A stretch of DNA of 64,000 nt from Amycolatopsis pretoriensis (GCF_900107925.1 NZ_FNUJ01000015.1:62001-126000), one strand, 5' to 3'; positions 46,986 to 56,187 are shown, counted from the first letter of the stretch. The notes: generated by a model not told the origin, from the letters alone. Program-made: numbers and translations.

Positions 46986-49232
46986 TCACCGCGGGACTGT
47001 GGCCGGCCGGTCCACCTGAGGCGGGATCGGCGAACGCAAAGCCCGTACTTCCGGCAGAGGACCGTCGAAGCGTTCGACGTCCACGGCCGCGTGCTGGCCC
47101 GCGCAGCCCTGGGACAACCGGGACGACGGGATGTCGGCGGTCAGGACGTTCGGGTTGCCGTGCGCGCACAACGGTCCGCCTGCGTGGTCCTCGACCGGGT
47201 CGAACCACGCGCCGGTCGGGAGCTGGGCGACGCCGGGCCGCAGGGCGTCGTCGAGGACCGCGCCCGCCAGGCAGGCGCCGCGGTTGTTGAACACCCGGAC
47301 CACGTCACCGGTCGTGATGCCGCGGGCCGCCGCGTCGGCCGGGTTGAGCCGGATCCGCTCGCGGCCGGCCACCTTGCCCGCGCGGCTCGTGTCGCCGGCG
47401 TCGAGCTGGCTGTGCAGGCGCGTGTGCGGCTGGTTCGCGATCAGCCGCAGCGGCCCGGTTTCGGTCGGCGCAAGCCAGACCGGGTGACCGGGGCAGTCCG
47501 GGTAGCCGAAGCCGGCGACGGTCGCCGACGTGATCTCGATGCGGCCGCTGGGTGTCTTCAGCGGGTGGGCGTCCGGGTCCGCGCGGAAGTCCGCGAACAA
47601 CGTGTGGTGCTCGCGGCCGGGCGGGAGCCGCAGCCCGCCCGCGGCCCAGAACTCGTCGAACGCCGGTTCCGAGCGCCAGCCGCGGTAGAGGTGTTCCAGC
47701 CACTGCCGTGCGGACCGGCCTTCGGTGAACGCGCCGGAAACGCCGAGCCGGGCGGCCAGCGCCGCGAAGATCGCGTAGTCGTCGCGTGCTTCGCCCGCGG
47801 GAGAGGCGATCCGGTGCATCGCGACGACGTGCGTGTCCCGGCGGCCGGAACCGAGGTCCTCGCGTTCCAACGCGGTGGTCGCGGGCAGGACGATGTCGGC
47901 GTGCCGCGCGGTGGCCGTCCAGTGGGGTTCGTGGACGACCACCGTGTCCGGCCGGGTGAACGCGCGGCGCAGGCGGTTGAGGTCCTGGTGGTGGTGGAAC
48001 GGGTTGCCACCCGCCCAGTACACGAGTCGCGTGTCGGGGTAGCGGCGGACCTCGCCGTCGTAGTCGTAGCTTTCGCCGGGGTGCAGCAGCAGATCCGCGA
48101 TCCGGGCGACCGGGATGAACTCGCCGACCGGGTTGACGCCTTGGGGCAGGTGCGGGATCCGCAACTCGGGCCCGGTGTCGCCGACGTCGCCCATCGACCC
48201 GTAGCCGTGGCCGAACCCGCCGCCCGGTAGCCCGATCTGGCCCAGCATGGCGGCCAGCGCGATGCCCGCCCACACGGGTTGTTCGCCGAACTCGGTGCGC
48301 TGCAACGACCACGTCACCGTGACCAGGGTGCGGTGCGCGGCCATCTCACGGGCCAGTGCGACGATGTCGGCGGCCGGGATGCCGGTGATCCCGGCCGCCC
48401 ACTCCGGGTCCTTGTCGAGCAGGGAGCGTTCGAACTCCGGGTAGCCGACGCAGTAGCGGTCCAGGAAGCCGCGATCGTGCAGCCCTTCCGCAACCAGGGT
48501 GTGGGCCAGCGCGAGCATCAACGCCGTGTCGGTGGCGGGCCGGATCGGGTACCACCGGGCGTCCACAGTGGACGGCACGTCGTCGCGCAACGGGCTGATC
48601 AGCGCGACGCGGCCGCCGAACCGCGTGAGGTGCCCGGGCGTCCCGTGGACCGTGACCCCGCCGGGCGTCACGAACACGTTCTTCTCCGGCACCCCGCCGA
48701 ACGCGACGATCAGCTCGGTGTGCTCGGCGATCGTCGGCCACGTCGACGCCTGCCGCAGCACCGCGTGCGTGTCGCCGACGACGTGCGGCAGCAGCACCGA
48801 CGACGTCCCGTTGCTGTAGGAGTTGCGCGACGCCGTGAAGCCGCCGATCGTGTTCAGGAACCGGTGCAGCTGGCTCTGGGCGTGGTGGAACCGGCCGGCG
48901 CTGGCCCAGCCGTACGAGCCGCCGAAGATGGCCTGGTTGCCGTGCCCGGTCCGGACGCGGTCCAGTTCGGCGGCCAGCCGGTCGAGCACGTCGTCCCAGG
49001 GCACCTCGACGAACTCGTCGCGGCCGCGGCGGTCGTCCGGGCCGGGGCCGTTCTCGAGCCAGCCGCGGCGAACGGCCGGCCGGGCCACCCGGGTCGGGTG
49101 GTCCAGCGCGGCGCCGAGGTTGCCCAGCAGGGGTGACGGTGCCGGGTCGGCCGGGTGCGGCTCGACGCGCAACCGGCCTTCGGCGTCGACCTCGGCGGAG
49201 AAGGCGCCCCAGTGCGAAGTGGTCGGCTTCAT
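46986..49232 (-). CDS. molybdopterin oxidoreductase, BisC/TorA/DMSO-reductase type
   Basis: A 748-aa Mo-bisMGD enzyme. The Mo ligand Ser is in 'SRNSYSNGTSSVLL'; cofactor-binding regions include 'AFGGVPEKNVFVTPGG', 'GGFGHGYGSMGD', 'WAGGNPFHHHQDLNRL' and the C-terminal MopB_CT domain ('LIANQPHTRLHSQLD'). There is no N-terminal Cys cluster and no Tat signal, as in cytoplasmic BisC, so it probably repairs biotin or methionine sulfoxide or reduces a related S- or N-oxide. It is convergent with the ferredoxin-like gene, a possible electron donor (inference). Confidence 0.92.
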   Translation of the reverse strand: MKPTTSHWGAFSAEVDAEGRLRVEPHPADPAPSPLLGNLGAALDHPTRVARPAVRRGWLENGPGPDDRRGRDEFVEVPWDDVLDRLAAELDRVRTGHGNQAIFGGSYGWASAGRFHHAQSQLHRFLNTIGGFTASRNSYSNGTSSVLLPHVVGDTHAVLRQASTWPTIAEHTELIVAFGGVPEKNVFVTPGGVTVHGTPGHLTRFGGRVALISPLRDDVPSTVDARWYPIRPATDTALMLALAHTLVAEGLHDRGFLDRYCVGYPEFERSLLDKDPEWAAGITGIPAADIVALAREMAAHRTLVTVTWSLQRTEFGEQPVWAGIALAAMLGQIGLPGGGFGHGYGSMGDVGDTGPELRIPHLPQGVNPVGEFIPVARIADLLLHPGESYDYDGEVRRYPDTRLVYWAGGNPFHHHQDLNRLRRAFTRPDTVVVHEPHWTATARHADIVLPATTALEREDLGSGRRDTHVVAMHRIASPAGEARDDYAIFAALAARLGVSGAFTEGRSARQWLEHLYRGWRSEPAFDEFWAAGGLRLPPGREHHTLFADFRADPDAHPLKTPSGRIEITSATVAGFGYPDCPGHPVWLAPTETGPLRLIANQPHTRLHSQLDAGDTSRAGKVAGRERIRLNPADAAARGITTGDVVRVFNNRGACLAGAVLDDALRPGVAQLPTGAWFDPVEDHAGGPLCAHGNPNVLTADIPSSRLSQGCAGQHAAVDVERFDGPLPEVRALRSPIPPQVDRPATVPR
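48561..48573. repeat. GTCCA-N3-TGGAC palindrome, copy 4
   Basis: Exact copy with centre CAG inside the molybdopterin gene; on the coding strand Ser-Thr-Val-Asp with the rare Thr codon ACT. Confidence 0.7.
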
Positions 49233-49272
49233 CCCCCGACGGTAACTTCCCCGAAGTTTTTCCGGCCGTGCG

Positions 49273-49299
49273 TGTCGAGAACGGACGGCCGGCTCCGAC
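49273..49299 (+). promoter_or_regulatory. ECF42-type promoter of the DHFR-like/DGPF/sigma operon
   Basis: TGTCGA (49273-49278), 17-bp spacer, CGAC (49296-49299). This equals the -35 TGTCGA and -10 CGA/TC reported for ECF42 sigma factors in Streptomyces venezuelae. It lies 53 bp upstream of the first gene of an operon that encodes such a factor, implying autoregulation. Confidence 0.75.
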
Positions 49300-49351
49300 T
49301 GGGGGACACCGGCGGCCGGAAGGGGCCGCCACCACGAGTGGAGCACGAACC

Positions 49352-50071
49352 ATGACCAAGGTGACCGCGCAGATGTCGGTGTCCCTCGACGGCTGCTACA
49401 CCGGACCCCGGGACACCCACGACCACCAGGACATGAGCGGCTGGATGCGGGGCCCCGAAGCGCCCGGGTTCTTCCGGGTCACCCGCTGGGCCGTCGACGC
49501 CATGGCCTGGCGCGAGCGGCAGGGCTTCGCCGGCGGCGAGCAGTCGGTCGACTCGGAGATCGTCGCGGAGACGTTCGCCGCGGCCGGCGCCTACGTCATG
49601 GGCCGGCGCATGTTCGACGCCGGGGAGGTTCCCTGGGGCGACGAGCCGCCGTTCCAGGCTCCGGTGTTCGTCGTCACCCACCGCCCGCGGGAGGTGCTCG
49701 AACGCGCGGGCGGTACGTCCTTCACCTTCGTCACCGAGGGCGTCGAACGGGCCGTCGAGCTGGCCCGGGCCGCGGCCGGCGGCAAGGACGTCGCCGTGGC
49801 CGGCGGCGGGGAGCTCCTGCGTCAGGTCCTGGCCGCCGGGCTGCTCGACCAGCTCGAGCTGCACATCGCACCGGTGCTGCTGGGTGACGGCCAGCGCCTG
49901 TTCGGCCCGGACCTCGGCCTCGGCGCCGGCGAAGGTGTCGAGCTGACCCCCGTTCGGGTCGTCGAGACGCCCGGGGTCACCCACATCCGCTATACCGTCA
50001 ACGGGCGGTCGAAGCTGGTGCTGGACGACCGCGGCGCCAGTGGCGACCTGGTCGCGTCGGCCGGGCAGTGA
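49352..50071 (+). CDS. dihydrofolate-reductase-fold (RibD C-terminal) protein
   Basis: A 239-aa protein of the RibD_C/DHFR superfamily: 'TAQMSVSLDGCYTGPRD', 'AAGAYVMGRRMFDAGEVPWG' and 'VAVAGGGELLRQVLAAGLLD'. Stand-alone members are NADPH reductases of unknown substrate and commonly accompany ECF sigma/DGPF genes. It is first in a three-gene operon behind the ECF42 promoter. Confidence 0.9.
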   Translation: MTKVTAQMSVSLDGCYTGPRDTHDHQDMSGWMRGPEAPGFFRVTRWAVDAMAWRERQGFAGGEQSVDSEIVAETFAAAGAYVMGRRMFDAGEVPWGDEPPFQAPVFVVTHRPREVLERAGGTSFTFVTEGVERAVELARAAAGGKDVAVAGGGELLRQVLAAGLLDQLELHIAPVLLGDGQRLFGPDLGLGAGEGVELTPVRVVETPGVTHIRYTVNGRSKLVLDDRGASGDLVASAGQ

Positions 50072-50085
50072 GAGAGGAACGACCC

Positions 50086-50448
50086 GTGAAGTACATGCTG
50101 CTGATCTACGGCAACGAGGAAGCCTTCACCTCGATCGGCGCGGAGAACCTCGCCGAGCTCATCCGCGAGACCGACGCCCTCAACCAGGAGCTCCACGAGT
50201 CCGGCGAGCTGATCGGCGCCTACGGCGTCGCCGACGAGGTGAACACCAAGATGGTCCGGGTCACCGGCGGGACCCCGGTGATCACCGACGGCCCGTACGC
50301 CGAGGCCAAGGAGTTCCTCGGCAGCTTCTCGATCGTCGACTGCGACAGCCTGGAGCGGGCCCTGGAGATCGCGGCCCGGGCGCCGTCGGCGCGGTACTGG
50401 GGCGTCGAGGTCCGGCCGCTGATGGACGAGGCCGACGTCGCGCCGTGA
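50086..50448 (+). CDS. YCII-related/DGPF protein
   Basis: A 120-aa ferredoxin-like-fold protein. It carries the diagnostic loop as 'TDGPYAEAKEFLGSF' (DGPF motif with Tyr). DGPF proteins are encoded with ECF42 sigma factors and are their usual regulon members; biochemical function is not established. GTG 50086 has AGAGGA upstream. It overlaps the sigma gene by GTGA. Confidence 0.92.
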   Translation: MKYMLLIYGNEEAFTSIGAENLAELIRETDALNQELHESGELIGAYGVADEVNTKMVRVTGGTPVITDGPYAEAKEFLGSFSIVDCDSLERALEIAARAPSARYWGVEVRPLMDEADVAP

Positions 50449-51647
50449 CCGGCTGGCAGGCCGTCCGGCGGCTGGTCCCGGAGGTGCTCGGCGTGCTGGT
50501 GCGCCGCTACGGCCTCTTCGACGCCTGCGAGGACGCCGTCCAGGAGGCGCTGGCGGAGGCGGCGGCCCAGTGGCCGGTGCGGGGGTGGCCCGAAAGCCCC
50601 CGGGCGTGGCTGGTGACGGTGGCGTCGCGGCGCCTGGCCGACCAGGTGCGCAGCGACGCCGCCCGTCGCCGGCGGGAGGAGGCGGACGCCCTCCGCACCC
50701 CGCCCGCCGGCGACGTCGAAGCCGGCGACGACACCCTGACGCTGCTGTTCCTCTGCTGCCACCCGGCGCTGACGGCGTCTTCGCAGGTCGCGCTGACCCT
50801 GCGGGCCGTCGGCGGCCTGTCGACCGCAGAGATCGCGCGGGCCTTCCTGGTGCCCGAGGCGACCATGGCGCAGCGCATCAGCCGGGCCAAGCACCGCATC
50901 AAGGTGGCCGGGGCCCAGTTCGAGCTGCCGCCGCCGGCCGAGCGGGCGGACCGGCTCGGCGTCGTGCTGCAGGTGATCTACCTCGTGTTCAACGAGGGCT
51001 ACACCGCCACGGCGGGGGCGCGGCTGGTGCGGGCCGAGCTGACGGCGGAGGCCATCCGGCTGGCCCGTGAGCTGCACCGGCTGGTCCCCGCCGACGGTGA
51101 GGTGGCGGGGCTGCTGGCCCTGCTGCTCCTGACCGACGCCCGCCGCGCGGCGCGCACGGCCCCGGACGGCTCGCTGGTGCCGTTGAGCGAGCAGGACCGG
51201 ACGCGGTGGGACGCCGACGCGATCACCGAGGGCGTGGCTCTGGTGACCGGCGCGCTGCCGCGTGGCCCGGTCGGCCCGTACCAGCTCCAGGCCGCCATCG
51301 CCGCCGTCCACGACGAGGCGGCCACCGCCGGCGGCACCGACTGGCCGCAGATCCTGGCGCTGTACACGGTTTTGGAGCGCGTGGCCCCCAACCCGACGGT
51401 GACGCTCAACCGGGCGGTGGCGGTGGCCGAGGTGCACGGGCCGGCGGCCGGGCTGGCCGTGCTGGCGGCGCTCTCGGCCGACGAGCGCCTCTCCGCCTCC
51501 CACCACCTGGTGTCGGTGCGGGCCCACCTGCAGGAAATGGCGGGCGACCGCGAAGCGGCGCGTGCCGGTTACCGCGAGGCGGCCCGGCGCACGACGAGCG
51601 AACCCGAGCGGCGCCACCTGCTGACCCGCGCGGCGCGCCTGGGCTGA
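50445..51647 (+). CDS. ECF42-group RNA polymerase sigma factor with C-terminal TPR-like extension
   Basis: A 400-aa sigma factor. Region 2 ('RRYGLFDACEDAVQEALAEA', 'PRAWLVTVASRRLADQVRSD') and region 4 ('LSTAEIARAFLVPEATMAQR') are followed by the about 200-residue ECF42 extension ('VIYLVFNEGYTATAG', 'TLNRAVAVAEVHGPAAGL'). ECF42 factors lack anti-sigma factors; the extension controls activity. It is cotranscribed with the DGPF gene and reads its own promoter by sequence match. Confidence 0.93.
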   Translation: MTGWQAVRRLVPEVLGVLVRRYGLFDACEDAVQEALAEAAAQWPVRGWPESPRAWLVTVASRRLADQVRSDAARRRREEADALRTPPAGDVEAGDDTLTLLFLCCHPALTASSQVALTLRAVGGLSTAEIARAFLVPEATMAQRISRAKHRIKVAGAQFELPPPAERADRLGVVLQVIYLVFNEGYTATAGARLVRAELTAEAIRLARELHRLVPADGEVAGLLALLLLTDARRAARTAPDGSLVPLSEQDRTRWDADAITEGVALVTGALPRGPVGPYQLQAAIAAVHDEAATAGGTDWPQILALYTVLERVAPNPTVTLNRAVAVAEVHGPAAGLAVLAALSADERLSASHHLVSVRAHLQEMAGDREAARAGYREAARRTTSEPERRHLLTRAARLG

Positions 51648-51699
51648 CGGGATGTCAGGCGGCGGCCAGGGCGTCCGCCAGGGGTAATCCGCGGGCCGC

Positions 51700-51719
51700 C
51701 GAACCGCCCCGACGGTTCG
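51700..51719. terminator. terminator hairpin after the sigma gene
   Basis: CGAACCG (51700-51706) pairs with CGGTTCG (51713-51719) over a 6-nt loop, between two convergent genes. The rest of 51648-51788 shows nothing else clear. Confidence 0.5.
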
Positions 51720-51788
51720 ACCGTGGCGTCCGCGCGGCCGGGTCGACTTGCGTGGGGCCTCCTGGGCGGCGGGCGTGTCGCCTCGCGG

Positions 51789-52064
51789 TCAGCGCAGGCG
51801 CGCGACCAGGGACAGCCACGCTTCGGCGTCGGCGCGGTCGCTGTGCAGCGGCAGCACGCGGTCGAGGTGCAGCAGCCGGATCGGGCGGACCACCGCGCGC
51901 TGGGTGGCGATGACGGCGCAGGGGATGCCGCGGGCGTGGGCCTCGGTGATGGCGTCGAGCAGGACCGACAGGCCGCCGGAGGAGCAGAACGCGACTTCGG
52001 CGAGGTCGAGATCGCCGGTGACCGCGACGGTGGCGGAGGTGGTGGGAGCGACGGTCCGAGTCAT
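51789..52064 (-). CDS. short STAS-domain protein (anti-sigma-factor-antagonist-like)
   Basis: A 91-aa STAS protein. The strand-helix with the phosphorylation position reads 'AEVAFCSSGGLSVLLDA', retaining Ser. Such proteins bind anti-sigma kinases or sense stress. No kinase, phosphatase or sigma gene is adjacent. ATG 52064 follows GAGGAGG. A second STAS gene lies upstream on the same strand, 254 bp away. Confidence 0.82.
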   Translation of the reverse strand: MTRTVAPTTSATVAVTGDLDLAEVAFCSSGGLSVLLDAITEAHARGIPCAVIATQRAVVRPIRLLHLDRVLPLHSDRADAEAWLSLVARLR

Positions 52065-52318
52065 GGGTTGGCCTCCTCGTCGACGCGGCAAGCCGGATCG
52101 GCGAGCCTCCCCGCGCTGCGGCCGCCCGCGGCGGGTGACCGGAGTTCGGTGGTGGCTGCTGGTCTCAACCGGCCGTCAGCATGTCGGGGCCGGTTTTCGC
52201 AGTAGGTGTGCACGTCGCCGTCGGCCACGATCGTCCCTCCCGGAGTCCGCGGAAGCCGCGCCGGGTCGGTGGGAGCCGGCGGGCCGGGCGTTCGGGTAGC
52301 TGAAGACGCGCGAAGTGA

Positions 52319-52741
52319 TCAGGAAGCCGGCCGGTGCGGGCCGCTTCCCGCCGGGCAGGGCGGGACGGCCAGCCACGCCAGCGCGTCCGGCAGCCGCTCG
52401 TGCAGGGACAACGCCTGCGTCAGCTGGAGGACCTGCACCGGCCGGGTCACGGCGGTGTGGTCCGCGACGACCGCGACCGGGACGCCGCGGACGCGGGCTT
52501 CGCCGGTGAAGTTCAGCAGCGCCCGCAGCCCGGCGGCCGCGCAGAACGTGACCCCCGAGAGGTCGACGACGACCGCTCCGCACGAGGGGTGGAGCGTTCC
52601 GCCGAGGCAGTCGGCGAACCGGGCCGTCGTGGCGGCGTCCAGTTCTCCGGCCACGGTCACCACCGCGTGCCCGGTGGCCGTCACGGTGACGGCCACCGTG
52701 AGCCGCTTCGTGACGGTGACGTGGTTGCTGCTGGTGTCCAT
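52319..52741 (-). CDS. STAS-domain protein lacking the phosphorylatable Ser
   Basis: A 140-aa STAS protein ('VTVTATGHAVVTVAGELDAA', 'VVVDLSGVTFCAAAGLRALL'). The residue normally phosphorylated is Ala ('CAAAG'), so it cannot be switched off by the usual kinase mechanism. The C-terminus is slightly longer than that of its neighbour. AGGAG precedes ATG 52741. Partner unknown. Confidence 0.83.
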   Translation of the reverse strand: MDTSSNHVTVTKRLTVAVTVTATGHAVVTVAGELDAATTARFADCLGGTLHPSCGAVVVDLSGVTFCAAAGLRALLNFTGEARVRGVPVAVVADHTAVTRPVQVLQLTQALSLHERLPDALAWLAVPPCPAGSGPHRPAS

Positions 52742-53117
52742 GAAGGGTCTCCTGGCCGAAACGAGGAAAACCAGGGCAGCCGGAATGGCCGCGCGGCTCT
52801 GCTTCGCCCCGCCGGTTCGCGCGATGCGGTCTGGGGGTTCGATGCCGCGGCTGTCGGTTTCAACCGCAGCGCCTCGACCGTAGCGATCGGGAAGACCGCA
52901 GCACAAACCGCGCTGGTTTAATCAACTCATCGAGTTAGGGGTGGAACGGAACAATCATTTCTGTCCCGTGGCAGAAATCCGGACAGGCCACCGAACGGCC
53001 AATTTCGAAAGTCGTCGAACCGGCTCTTGCCGCGCCGCGCACCGGACCACTGACGGGCATTGTCTTGACGGTACTTGCGCGTCTGGACGGCGTAATTTCG
53101 CTCAAACAGGACATACT
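52742..53117. other. noncoding region upstream of the secreted multidomain gene
   Basis: No credible gene. AT-richer than its surroundings from 52915 on. It holds a 13-bp dyad AACTC-ATC-GAGTT at 52924-52936. The downstream promoter is annotated separately. Confidence 0.5.
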
Positions 53118-53151
53118 TTCGTTGACGAAGTGCAAAAGTTCTCCCTACGCT
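53118..53151 (+). promoter_or_regulatory. promoter and overlapping operator of the secreted multidomain gene
   Basis: TTGACG (53122-53127), 18-bp spacer, TACGCT (53146-53151). The -35 lies inside the dyad TTCGT-TG-ACGAA (53118-53129), as expected for repressor control of a polysaccharide-degradation gene. A GAGGAG ribosome site follows. Confidence 0.6.
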
Positions 53152-53198
53152 CGCCGGGCGTCAGGTAGAGACCCTGGCTCTCCCCTCGAGGAGCGAAG

Positions 53199-56183
53199 AT
53201 GCTTCTTGCCGTCCGCGCACAATGCCGCCGCGCCCTCTTGGCCGTGACAGTACTGGTCACAGCCCTGTCGACCGTCGTCGCCGTGCCCGCGCACGCCGCC
53301 GTGCCGCCTCAGGAGCCCGGGGTGACCCTTCGGGTGTTCGACATGCAGACCGAGCTGAACAAGCTGTGCACCATCAAGCCGGGGTTGACCCCCAACGTCG
53401 ACAAGCTGATGCCGACGATCAATTGGAGCAGCACCGCCGACTTCGGCGTCGGCGATTTCTTCGTCTCCGAGGTGACCGCCAACATCACCATCGCGACCGC
53501 CGGCACCCACCAGTTCCGGCTGACCAGTGACGACGGTTCCCGCCTGCGCATCGACGGGCAGACGGTGATCACCAACGACGGGTTGCACGGTTCGGCCGCG
53601 GTGACCGGCTCGGTCCAGCTGGGCACCGGCTACCACGCGCTGCGGATCGAGCACTTCGACAACGCCGGCGAGCAGCAGATCCTGCTCGAATGGCAGCCAC
53701 CCGGCTCGGCGGCCTTCACGGTCGTGCCGAACTCCGTGCTCAGCACCGACGCCGGGGTCGTCCGGGTGACGTCACCGGGGAAGAAGGAGTGCGAAGGCAC
53801 CGCCGACTCGCCCGGCGACGGCCTGCCGCTGACCGGCGTCCACCCCGGCTTCACGCTGACCGACCTGCGCCCGGACGGCTTCCAGCCGCAGGTGACCGGC
53901 ATGGACTGGCTGCCCGACGGCCGGCTCGCCGTCGCGACCTGGGGCGGCTCGAACACCACCGCCGGCGAAGTCCAGCTGGTCAGCGGCGCCACCGGCACCA
54001 CGGACCCCTCGAAGGTGCGGATTCAGCGGATCGCGAGCGGCCTGAAGGAGCCGATGGGCGTCAAGTACGTCGACGGAAAGCTGTACGTGTCGGAAAAGAC
54101 GCGGCTCGTCGAACTGAACGACACCAACGGCGACGGCGTGACCGACGTCTACCGGACGGTCGCGACCTGGCCGTTCGGCGGCAACTTCCACGAGTTCGCG
54201 TTCGGCCTGCTGTACAAGGACGGCTTCTTCTACGTCAACCTGTCGGTGGCGATCGACCTCGGCGGCGCGACCACCAGCCCGCAGCCCGCGCCGGGGCGTG
54301 GTGTCACCATCAAGGTCGACAAGAACACCGGCGCCGTCTCGACGATCGCCGGTGGCCTGCGCACCCCGCACGGCATCGGCTGGGGGCCCGAAGGCGACAT
54401 CTTCGTCACCGACAACCAGGGCGGCTGGCTGCCCGCGAACAAACTGGTGCGCGTCCAGCAGAACCGGTTCTTCAACCACTACACGAACCCCGCCGGCCCG
54501 TTCGACGCGCAGCCGGTGACCGCGCCGGTGGTGTGGCTGCCGCACAACGAAATCGCCAACTCGCCCAGCAACCCGGTCCAGCTGACGCAGGGCACCTTCG
54601 CCGGCCAGCTCGTCTACGGCGACGTGACCTACGGCGGCCTGCAGCGGGTCTACCTGGAGAAGGTCAACGGCGAGTACCAGGGCGCGGTGTTCCGGATGAC
54701 CCAGGGCCTCGAGTCCGGCGTGAGCCGGATCAGCCTCGGCCCGGACGGCGCCCTCTACACCGGCGGCATCGACGGCGGCGGCAACTGGGGACAGCCGGGG
54801 AAGCTCGCCTACGGCCTGCAGAAGCTGACTCCCAACGGCACGAACGCCTTCGACATCCTCGCCATGCGAGCCGTGGCCGGCGGCTTCGAACTCGAATACA
54901 CGCAGCCGGTGTCCGCCACGACCGCGCAGGACTTGGTGTCGAAGTACCAGGTCTCGCAGTGGCGGTACGCGCCGACCGCCGCGTACGGCGGCCCGAAGGT
55001 CGACGAACAGACGCTCGGCGTGACCGGAGCGACGGTTTCCGCCGACCGCAAGAAGGTCACGCTGCGGATCGCGGGGCTGCAAGCCGGCCGGGTCGTGCAC
55101 GTCCGGTCGCCGCGGCCGTTCGCGGCCGAATCCGGCACGGCGTTGTGGAGCACGGAAGCGTGGTACACCCTCAATTCGCTGGTCGACGGGCCGCCGGCCA
55201 GTGTGACGTACGAAGCCGAGCGGGCGAGCTTGACCGGTGGCGCGGGCGTCAACACCGACCACCCGGGTTACGAAGCCACCGGGTTCGTCGACGGGTACTG
55301 GAACTCCGGCGCCGCGACGACGTTCGCGGTGAACGTGCCCACGGCGGGGACCTACAACGTCGGCCTCCGGTATTCGAACGGCCCGAACCCCAGCGCCGGC
55401 ACGAAGTCCGTGAGCGTCTACGTCAACGGCACCAAGGTCCGGCAGACCCGGCTGGCCAGTACGACCACGTGGGACAGCTGGGCTCGGCAACCGGAAGCGC
55501 TGCCGTTGAACGCGGGCGCGAATGCGATTTCCTACCGGTTCGACAGCGGTGACGCCGGCAACGTCAACCTCGACAACATCACCGTCACCGCGGCCACCCG
55601 CGTCCCGTTGTTCACCGGGTCCACTTTGGACGGCTGGGAGCTGCGCTCCGGCGGTGCGGCGCCGTGGCCGGTCGCCGGCGGCTCGATGGAGGCACTCGGC
55701 GGGGACATCCGGACCCGGCAGAAGTTCGGCGACTTCAAGCTGCACGTCGAGTGGTACGAGCCGAACTACCCGCCGGAGGTGACCGGGCAGGCCCGCGGCA
55801 ACAGCGGCGTGTACCTGCAGGACCGGTACGAGCTGCAGGTGCTCGACTCCTACGGCGACACCAGCCTCGCCAACGACGAGGCCGGCGCGATCTACTCGCA
55901 GAAAGCGCCGGACGTCAACGCCGCGACCGCGCCGTTGACGTGGCAGAACTACGACATCACGTTCCGGGCGGCGCGGTTCGACAGCGCCGGGACCAAGACC
56001 GACAACGCCCGGGTGACCGTCGTCTGGAACGGCGTGACCGTCCACGACGACGTCGCCATCACCGGCTCGACCGGGGGCGGCGATCCGGAAGGCCCCGGTC
56101 TCGGCGCGATCCGGCTGCAGGACCACGGTGACGCCGGGGCGAACCCGCGGTTCCGCAACGTCTGGATCGAACCGATCGGCTGA
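53199..56183 (+). CDS. secreted PA14 / sugar-dehydrogenase-like propeller / CBM / DUF1080 protein
   Basis: A 994-aa exported protein. Signal peptide 1-33 ('VVAVPAHAA'). Domain order: PA14 (about 35-165, 'HQFRLTSDDGSRLRIDG'), a PQQ-type soluble-glucose-dehydrogenase-like beta-propeller (about 210-600, 'VTGMDWLPDGRLAVATWGG', 'RTPHGIGWGPEGDIFVTDNQ'), a CBM6/35-like carbohydrate module (about 665-795, 'YEAERASLTGG'), and a C-terminal DUF1080 domain (about 800-990, 'LHVEWYEPNYPPEVTGQARG'), a family that includes 3-keto-disaccharide hydrolases. One chain may thus bind, oxidise and split a glycan; that combination is an inference. Confidence 0.9.
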   Translation: MLLAVRAQCRRALLAVTVLVTALSTVVAVPAHAAVPPQEPGVTLRVFDMQTELNKLCTIKPGLTPNVDKLMPTINWSSTADFGVGDFFVSEVTANITIATAGTHQFRLTSDDGSRLRIDGQTVITNDGLHGSAAVTGSVQLGTGYHALRIEHFDNAGEQQILLEWQPPGSAAFTVVPNSVLSTDAGVVRVTSPGKKECEGTADSPGDGLPLTGVHPGFTLTDLRPDGFQPQVTGMDWLPDGRLAVATWGGSNTTAGEVQLVSGATGTTDPSKVRIQRIASGLKEPMGVKYVDGKLYVSEKTRLVELNDTNGDGVTDVYRTVATWPFGGNFHEFAFGLLYKDGFFYVNLSVAIDLGGATTSPQPAPGRGVTIKVDKNTGAVSTIAGGLRTPHGIGWGPEGDIFVTDNQGGWLPANKLVRVQQNRFFNHYTNPAGPFDAQPVTAPVVWLPHNEIANSPSNPVQLTQGTFAGQLVYGDVTYGGLQRVYLEKVNGEYQGAVFRMTQGLESGVSRISLGPDGALYTGGIDGGGNWGQPGKLAYGLQKLTPNGTNAFDILAMRAVAGGFELEYTQPVSATTAQDLVSKYQVSQWRYAPTAAYGGPKVDEQTLGVTGATVSADRKKVTLRIAGLQAGRVVHVRSPRPFAAESGTALWSTEAWYTLNSLVDGPPASVTYEAERASLTGGAGVNTDHPGYEATGFVDGYWNSGAATTFAVNVPTAGTYNVGLRYSNGPNPSAGTKSVSVYVNGTKVRQTRLASTTTWDSWARQPEALPLNAGANAISYRFDSGDAGNVNLDNITVTAATRVPLFTGSTLDGWELRSGGAAPWPVAGGSMEALGGDIRTRQKFGDFKLHVEWYEPNYPPEVTGQARGNSGVYLQDRYELQVLDSYGDTSLANDEAGAIYSQKAPDVNAATAPLTWQNYDITFRAARFDSAGTKTDNARVTVVWNGVTVHDDVAITGSTGGGDPEGPGLGAIRLQDHGDAGANPRFRNVWIEPIG
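55619..55631. repeat. GTCCA-N3-TGGAC palindrome, copy 5
   Basis: Exact copy with centre CTT; encodes Ser-Thr-Leu-Asp with the uncommon codons ACT and TTG. Confidence 0.7.
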
Positions 56184-56187
56184 CCGC

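Noticed and set aside
51648..51788. A small minus-strand frame ending in an Ala-rich tail near 51659
   Set aside because: No start with a ribosome site and no recognisable content; the region is better explained by a terminator.
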